Assembly: GCA_914767715.1 (NCBI GenBank)
Contig: OU612066.1
Span: forward strand, 29,736,283 to 29,796,282
Reading direction: 5' to 3'
Source: Membranipora membranacea
Taxonomy: Eukaryota; Bryozoa; Gymnolaemata; Cheilostomatida; Membraniporidae
DNA length: 60,000 bases
Shown: positions 36,201 to 45,200 of the stretch, in pieces
Layout: each line of letters starts with the position of its first letter
Numbering within the stretch: the stretch's first letter is position 1
Made by a program: the position numbers and the translations under genes
Notes under the pieces: model-generated
The model's input: the letters and a program-made list of their open reading frames with translations, nothing else
What the model was told of the DNA's origin: nothing
The model's database searches: none

Positions 36201-39200
36201 TCGTCACTTGGAAATTATTTCCATTAATCATTAGATTTGGGTAATGCTCAAATGATAGCTTATATAAAGGAATTTCCTAATCAATATTGCTAATACTTAA
36301 TTCCTCAATTTGACTAATCTCGGCAAGGTAATGAAATTAAGTTCCGCGTTTTAACTGCCAATAGGGTGGTTGATACACTACCTGTCTGATCTCCTCTAGT
36401 AGATAGCTGAAGACACAGGCATAGGTTGCAATCTCTAGACACCCCACCCCAAACAGTACATCGAGACAGCAGGTCTGACACGGTGAACTCTGGTTATTAT
36501 CCGCTGTACTGATCGATGTGGAGTTTGTGTTGTTATCATTGTTGTATGGTCTCAACTCGTGCATCAGGAACAATGAGTACACCATCAGAAAGGCCAGAAA
36601 GAGAATCTGATCACAATGACCACAAGAGGCAATATTAATAAAGAATAAAAAGATGCGAATTACAATTCAGAAAATAATATTACACATTACAATTTTAATA
36701 TCTTGTTTTGAGAGAAATGTGGTTAGGATTCAAGTGAAAGGGCAATAAATTTATTGCATCACAAAAACAACGCCGCTGATGGAAGATCTGAACTTATGAC
36801 TGGAGGACCGTAGAGTGTCAAATGAGAAAAATAAAGAAAAATACCAATTTTCAATGAATTAAAACTTTCGTGGTTTTTCTAGTTATTGAAGATTTTTCTA
36901 ACTTCTGAGAATTGAAAGTGTGGGTATGACGCATAAAATTAAATTAAAAATTTTAGGACTGAAAGAGCCTCCTAAATTAATCAGTTGGATTTGGAGAGCA
37001 ACAAAACTAACTTACAGAGTAGTGAATACACTTGACTATGGGTGAGCTGATGGCCCTGTATAGTGCCCTGGGCAGTGAGATATCATACGCTCCATCACCA
37101 CACATAGACACAGAGATAATCTGTTTGTATTCTGAGAGCTGAGACTGGGCAGGGTCTTCTATCTATAAAGTATACCAGAATCAGACTCACATACAAATCA
37201 CATTGACATCAAGATTGCAATATTTAGGATGTGTATCTCATTAGAGTCAATTTAGTATGAAAACTTAACATGTACCCACCCCTAACTGTTAAAATTGAAC
37301 TCGGGTCGTCACACAAAATTCATTGTGATGGTACTCAGGCTAAGTGAATTTATTCAATCTCTATCTGTGCACACAAACGAGTGTCTGAGTCTTGTTGTTT
37401 TTCAGACAAAGCATCAAATTATGTGCAATTTACATAAAAAATTAATGCTACATATAATATGTGACCTTTTGCACGGGATAAGCAATGAAGATCCTATGAA
37501 AAATTTGCTGTTAAAATAGGTGCTAGCTAGCTCCTAAAATAGGTGCAAACTAGCTTAGCTAAACTCTCGCTAACATAATTGATTCTCTCTCGGGTAACAT
37601 ACATGTAAGTCACATAAATGTAAGTCGTATGCATGTATAATTTAGAAGTACATACTGGAGATTCCAGGATGACGATGGGGTCGAGTCTGTGCTCATCCAT
37701 TCTAATATCGCTATCCTTCTTCCGTACAAACTTCAGAGCGAATATGAACAGCGGGCACACAGCAAACAATATTATCTGTGGTTAATACGCAATACTTTGA
37801 AATATTCGTAGAAAGCAATACGGATATGATTGATTGCCAAATAGTATTGATAAATCATGAAGCGGGAATACAAGCCATACCGATGCAATACACAGCCTAG
37901 CCTCGCCCAGCACGTACACATATTTAGTATTTCGTTGAAAGTTGGCCCGCTTAAGACGAGCGGGACGCATACTGTTTGGTTGCTATTTGGACTGGATTGC
38001 TTTGCAGAAACAAGGCCATGTTTCCCAGACACCTCGTATCAACATGGCATGGCATAAGCTTCGGTATTCTGTGTGCGTCACCCTACCTCAAGCAGTTTAG
38101 AATAATCTAAATGCCAACCTATTAAGATTGAAATTATCTGAAACTGGAATTAATTGACAAAATAAACGAGAAAACAACAGACTGCTAATATTCCAACAAC
38201 ATTTCGAGGAATTTAAGCCAAGTTGTTAAATTATATCTCGATTCGACGAATGTATATTACACACCAAGCCCGGATGCGTTCTGAGCGCTATATCTCCTCT
38301 CCATAGCTTTGTTAGTTTTGTATAACAAGCCGGCTGTGCGAGAAACTCCTCCATCTCGGCGTGGTAAGCCATGGACAGTATCGTAGTATGACCCCAGCTT
38401 GGAGCTTCTCTGACTAACATGTCACTGGTGTACTGTCTGTCTTTGCTCCAACAGCATTCCAAAATCCCATTAGCTAACGCTTCAAAGGCTCTAAAATATA
38501 AATGATTATTTATGCATTGTTAAAAATTTTAAAACATAAAAAAACATATATGTGTGACAAATCAGACCAAGCTTGATTCATTTGCCTGCATTTGGAGTTG
38601 TTCCCCTCCACTGGTTACTGGAAGAGGAACAACTAGCATGCAGGCAAACTGGATCAAACTTGTTCTAAATCAATCAGATGCTGTAGAAAGGCTGAATTGT
38701 TATATAGTAGCGAGCTCCACATTTCTCAAACATGGGGTATTAGGGTAGTTTCATAACTTGTTATTCTCATTATTTGCTCTCTTGAAATGAACAATAATAA
38801 CGCCTCGGATCAGAACATGACGCTTTGGATCAGAGCTTGATGCTGCTTGAGCTAACAGCTAACATTGTGCTGATCGATAGATAGATAGTGTGGCATTCAG
38901 AGAGTAGTGACACCCAATTTAACTTCAGTTAGATTTTATCAAAAGTAAGTAGCTCTCGACTGTTGGTGTATTTTCTGCTGGGTTGTCCTGATTCTGTTAA
39001 TTAGATAAATATCTACTTCTCAAATCGAAGAGGGAGTCCAAAGGTCTTTGTTACATTCACTCACAGAGAACTGGTAGAATACTGTACAGTGATGTCTACT
39101 CCTTCCTGGTGATTGCTACGCTTAGCTAACCCTCTCAGAACAGCCGCACCAACGATCGCACCGGCTGTCAACATAATATATATCACAATCAAAATCTCAA

Positions 39201-42200
39201 TTTGTCTTGATTTGCTCAGAAGGCAAAACAAAACAAACTTTTATCTCTCAAGCGCTCAATCGTTAAAAATTAGTGCCCCATTAATGGCTAAATCATATTA
39301 TTAAGTCTACGGGCTAAACTAATATAGTTTTGTAATTTATTATTTTCTGATTTTTCTCACAATTAACCAGGCCATCTTTCAGATTTCAATTGGCGCTCAA
39401 TCAGTTAAAAATTAGTTGCCTATTAGTGGCTAAACTAATATAGTTTTGTAATTCATTATCAAAAATATTGTTATGATACAGATTGGGCACTGTTTTCTGA
39501 TTTTTCTCACAATTAACCAGGCCATCTTTCAGGTTTTAATTAGCACTCAATCGTCAAAAATTAGTTGCCTATTAGTGGCTAGACTTATATAGTTTTGTAA
39601 TTTATTATCAAAATATTGTTATGATACAATTTAGGCCCTGTTTTCTGAATTTTTTGCTATCTACCTTGCCATCTTTCAAATTTTAATTAGGGTTCATGCG
39701 GGCAAAGTATTAATTTTTCGCTATTTACGCAGAAATTTAACAGCTTATAATGGTCTGGCCAATTTCAGTACGATATGTTTGGCTGAATATTCTCATAGTC
39801 CTCACATATGTGGTCTTTCGAGAGTCTCCAGAACATCTTGGCAAAGTCCATTCTGTTGAAGAGTGCAGCCCAGAGGAATATCTGCTGAGCTGGATCTAAA
39901 TTTACACTGGCATCTACAACATAGAAAGTCAGTTAAGATACCAACATAACAGTCATGTTCGTATGACCACCATACGCTGAGAGGGGGAGGGTAGAGGAGT
40001 GCCATTCGATATTTTTGGCTGTCGTCCATGTATGTTGTTATTGGAATTTAGGGCACGTTTGAATTTATCAAATACAGGATATCGGGACTAGTAGTAGTAG
40101 CTGTTGGATGGAGGGGCTGTTGGTTTGGGCGTGCCAAACCTAAACTGGTAGAATTATTCACATGAAAATCCTCGATGCCCATTATATCATTCATAAGACT
40201 CCTTGAAAACAAATGTGACAGAAAACTTCCAACAAACTCGCTAACTACAGTGAAAAATACAAGCAAAGCTGCTTCCAGACGAGCACTGTGTATAACCTTG
40301 GTGTCAATGTGAACGCATAAATAAGCTGTTGGCGAAAGAAATTATACCATTACTGCTTTCAAGAAAAGCAGCTTAATAGTTCATCACACTCTTCCACATC
40401 AGTTCCATGAAATGTACCATTAGCAACTCAATAATTTACACCACTCCCGCCTTTAATGGAAAATAGCGATATACTCACAGTGGGACTTAGAAGCTGTAAA
40501 ACATTAAAATTCAATGGGATTCAAACTTTTGTATCATGTTTAGAAGTGCAATCGGGCTGTTTCACTTTTGCCTGTCTTATAACTATGAACATGAATATTG
40601 TGTCTATTATAAACCTAGATATCCATATATTCTTACAGCTGTTAGTAAGACTTTGAGGCATTTCATGATCATACACTTCTTTTTGTGTTTGATAATCGAC
40701 TGCCCCAAAATCTCACTCGCAGTCATTTGAGCTTTAAAGCTATAGTAGCGCCTCCCCATATTTGGTATAATAATGAAGGTCTCAGGTCGTATTAAGAGCG
40801 CTGTGGGTAACCTTTCAAATACCCTATGGATACAGTTGAAACCACATAGTTATTGTATAATACTCTATGGTTGAAACTATTAGCTTTATAGGAAAGAAAA
40901 TTCTGCTCGACTTTTCTCAACTGCTTAAGTTGTCCTCTCATTATCACTCTATATTATACAGGTGTGTATGAAATGCTCTAAATTCAGAGCATAGTCTACT
41001 GATCTCTACCATGGTGTTGATGATTAGTCCTGTAAGGTGAACCCTGCTTGGGGACATTTTAGTATTACAACAAATATCAAACCCCTAGGTTCTCCCCTGC
41101 TGGATTGTGTAAGCACTCCCCTAGATCAAGTTTAATCCAACTGCCTGTACTCCAGTTGCTCCCCCTCCACTGGTCACGCCGGCTTGACCGGTGGAGGGGG
41201 GCAACTCCGAATGCAGACAAATGGACCAAACTTGGTCTATCACTCACCATGCTTGTAGACGTTAGGGAAGCTGTAACCCAGCAGATCTTTGATGATGTCA
41301 CCAACGGTCAGTAAACAGTCAGAGCGTTCTGAAGATACTTTTCTGTCACCGCAAGGAATACACATCTAAATCATAATACAACACAATCGTTCAAAATATG
41401 TGTGATCCTTATCACTTGCATATTTGATATATGTACACTATTAAATTTGGCAGAGAATAATTATCATCCTGGACGGATGTTTTCCATAACGTGCAAAAGA
41501 AATTACGGCAAAAGTTGGGGGGAAATGATAATGTTTGGTGTTTGGAGAATTGATTGGTATACCATATTATAATGTCTTCGCAAGAAGACAGAGACTAACA
41601 GGTTGTAAAATATATGGCCTGTGGTGGAGTGCTTATACAGCAAAATACAAGGGATGGAAGTTGGAAGTAATCCACAATCCATATATAACATATGTACCAA
41701 AGCAAAAGTTCTTACTTGGGTAGAAGCGCACTGAAATGGAGAAAAAAATAGATAAAAAGAAAATGGATTGATAGTTACCGCTCGCCTAGGCCGTGCAGCT
41801 TCATACTTATTCTTCATAAACCGAGAGAAAGCATCGCCTCTCATCATTGCCTAAAAATAAATGAATATTTTGATGAATTTTAAGGTAAAGTAAGTGTCAT
41901 TATAGGGTTATGATGTTATGAGGTTATGTAAGTGTCATTATAGCAGATTTCTGCGAATGTAACACATCCTTCAAAGTTTGCGTTTGAGGTTTCCGTGATG
42001 ACAGTAAACATCAAGTGGATTTTACGTAATTATGTGATTACGAAAACCATTTAGAACTCAGTGAATCACTTTCGCTAGCATTAAACCCTTAATAAACGAT
42101 TCACGTAATATTGGTAACAAAGGTAAAATCCATTTGGTGCTTACGGTCACGAAAACCTCAAACACAAACCTTGAACTTTTAGGATGTGACCGAGTTTTCT

Positions 42201-45200
42201 TAAAAGTGTTATAATCCTTATCTTTGCTAATCTAAATCTAAATTGATTTTCAAATCACCAATATTTTATGGAAGAGACTCGAAGAATGGCAATTAGATTC
42301 TCTGTTATCTAATTAGATAACAGAGAATCTAATTGCCATTCTTCCGTCTCTTCCATAAAAAATAGATTAAATAGATAGACTAGATTAGCAAAGATAAGGA
42401 TTATAACACTTTTAAGAAAACTCGGTCACATCCTAAAAGTTCAAGGTCTAGCCTATGAAATACAACTTATTCTTAGAATTCGAAATTAATATTCCGCCCT
42501 TACCACGAAGCCATACTGAAAGATGTCTCTTTTAATCAATAACGCCATCCGCCCTTCCTGATTAAAAGCGCTTATGAAGGCCATAATGTTCTGGTACTTT
42601 CCAGGTGCTGAATAAATTAGCGCATACTACATGATTTCCAACCATCATTAGAAAAACTGAGATGTAATCTTTTCATTATTGTATGTATACATGTATATAT
42701 TTTACCACCCACTTCACCACCCCCTACTGTCAAATCTTTGACCTTGTGTTACAGGCTGGTACGATGTCCTGGATGTTAATTTGAGCATCAAGGTCGGTTG
42801 GACGTAGAGGCCCGAAATAGACATGTCTAACTTGTCTATGGTCCAGTTTGTCTACTGTTATATATGCCATGACTATGACAACGACTGACAAACCCCTAAT
42901 TAGCCAGTCTGCTACAACACATGACAGGATGTTATGTCATTTTTCTTTTGCCCATTATGTAAACCACAATGCAGTGGCTATTCCCTTTTATGCTGAACCA
43001 TGCTACACGTCTCTCTGAATGCTCCCAAAATAATTCTGTGAACATGACAAACCAACAATCGACAATCACGCATGTGACTCATGTTTGCTTGCCATCACGT
43101 ACCCGCTCATACAGGTTACACAACCTGTCATCGGTAACAAACTCAGCCAGATCAAGCCCGTGGTCCATAAACAATGCCATCAGTTCGGGCATGTCATCCA
43201 ATAACACCTGCATAGCTAGCTCAGAAAAGAACTCGCGGTCTTCTATGAACTGTAAGCAGAAGTAAACAACGTGACACCACAGCGCCTTCTCAGAAATGAT
43301 CTGACAGGAGGATTATCTTCGAGGGTACTATTGATGCAACTTTCGTCGAAACGAGAATTTGCAATTTGATATTAATTATTGGCAAGATGAGGTTGGTTAG
43401 TTAGATAAGATAAGAAGAGTTTATTGAAACTCTGCAGAAAATATTGATTGACTATTGATTGACATTGGAAAGATGATTGATTATTTGTTTTGTTTTGCTG
43501 TACCTTGGTGTAGTCTGTATTTCTGATATTGAATATCTCATATCTGGCATAATCAACATTTTTCCAGGCAATGGCGAGCCTCATCTCTGCCTTTCGCTTC
43601 TCGACAGTCATTTCGTCGGGATGATATATTGCCGATAGAAGTGCTCTATCTAATCCTATATCATCAGTGTTAATACCGGGCTGTATGAAGTCGAAAACAG
43701 ACACCTGAAAAACAACAGTGCAACGACTCGTCAGATCATCGAACAGGGAGCCAATGACCCAAGAAGTGTGTTTTTTAGATTATTTTGAGGTGGTAATGAT
43801 GATATATGAGGGTATTCGCTACTCGCTGTGGTATTGAGTAGGATATATTATTGTTTTATAAGTAGTGTTTTGAATAGTGAAAGCCACAATAATTTTTTTT
43901 TGCAGAACAGGTATCTTAAATATCGGGGCTCAGATCTAAAGTTATATTTTTTCTACGAAAGGAACGAACTGTATCGTAAGTATGTTTCACAATGTACCTA
44001 ATGACGTAGAAACGTAAATATCAGGGTTTCTCTGAATATCAATAAGGAATGTAAGCTATGGGAACTTATTATCCAATATCATGTATCACTCCCTTCCTCA
44101 TGGGCTCTATATCCCCTGAGATAAGAGTCGTCACTATGGGCTTTTAGCTTTGTCACGCGGCCACAAAAAATTGGCTGAGTGACAAGGCTTATGGGCTTTA
44201 CGTAATTTGTTGCTTACAAAACAAGTTTCTACTCACATATTTGCTGTAATCAGCAATAGTCTTCATCCAGTCGTACACTTCAGAACCACTCGGGGCGTAC
44301 CCCATAGCGTCCACGTATAGCCTGAGAAACTGGTCATGATTAGGAATATCACCTCTCTTCCTCACAAACTTCTTAATACTGATGACGACCTCAGCGGCCC
44401 TACCAGATCCTGCGATGGCGAGCAGTGGGACTTTGTCCTCAAGCTTCTCTGCACATGTCTGCAGAGAGCCGTCACCTCCATTAACTAGCAGCACCACAAA
44501 AGGGATGTGCAGAGGATCACCTGTATCAATCATAATCAAAACAATAATTCATTTAAGCTGAGCCCTCAGACCAATGAACTTCCTCTCAGACAGTTACAGT
44601 ACAATTGTCTTTTTGTTATGCTGTATTAGCGAGTGTAAAGATTATTCGGCCGCTTTTATAAGAAGAAAGTGCCTCTTTTGCATATTGGAAAGGTTCGATT
44701 CTATGATCTCTTAGAGAGGAGTAGGGAAGTAATGCAGTGAATTGTCTTCCCATGGCCCATGAGGAGATAAACCAAAATCACGGTGGATTGCTCTCCGTGT
44801 TGGGTATCTTATGGTATCCATCCATAGACATTATCAATACATTATGTATGTACAGGATCTATCATACATGTGCAACTAGCAAATCAAATCCCAATAGCCA
44901 CAGTTCTCATGGATTGTCTTACATGAACTGGGGGTATGTAAAGTGGAGGAAGGGAACGGTGTCAGGGCCTGACATTGTGAATATACTAAAATCAAGGAGT
45001 AACTGTTACTCCTCAGCGACAATACAAGTTCATATGGCAGCTCAAAGTTACATCATTGTGGCATTGTTCCACGAATTGTCAATCATTGTGACTTATTTCG
45101 AGATAGTTAGCAAACTATCTAGACATTGACAGATCTAAGCATGCATGGATATTAAGCCCGGTACCAGATATTACCTGAAAATGCTACAAAAGAAAATCAT

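Noticed and set aside
42504-42607. Alternative acceptor (aaag before TACCAG) for this TRPM exon
   Set aside because: It would need the better-looking donor gtacgt after GAGCGG and a poor acceptor. The model with donor gtgatg at 43098 and acceptor ttattcag keeps phase and gives a natural VPPGKY junction. RNA data would decide.
44737-45129. 130-codon plus-strand frame
   Set aside because: It lies in a TRPM intron, contains no recognisable motif and has no splice or expression context.
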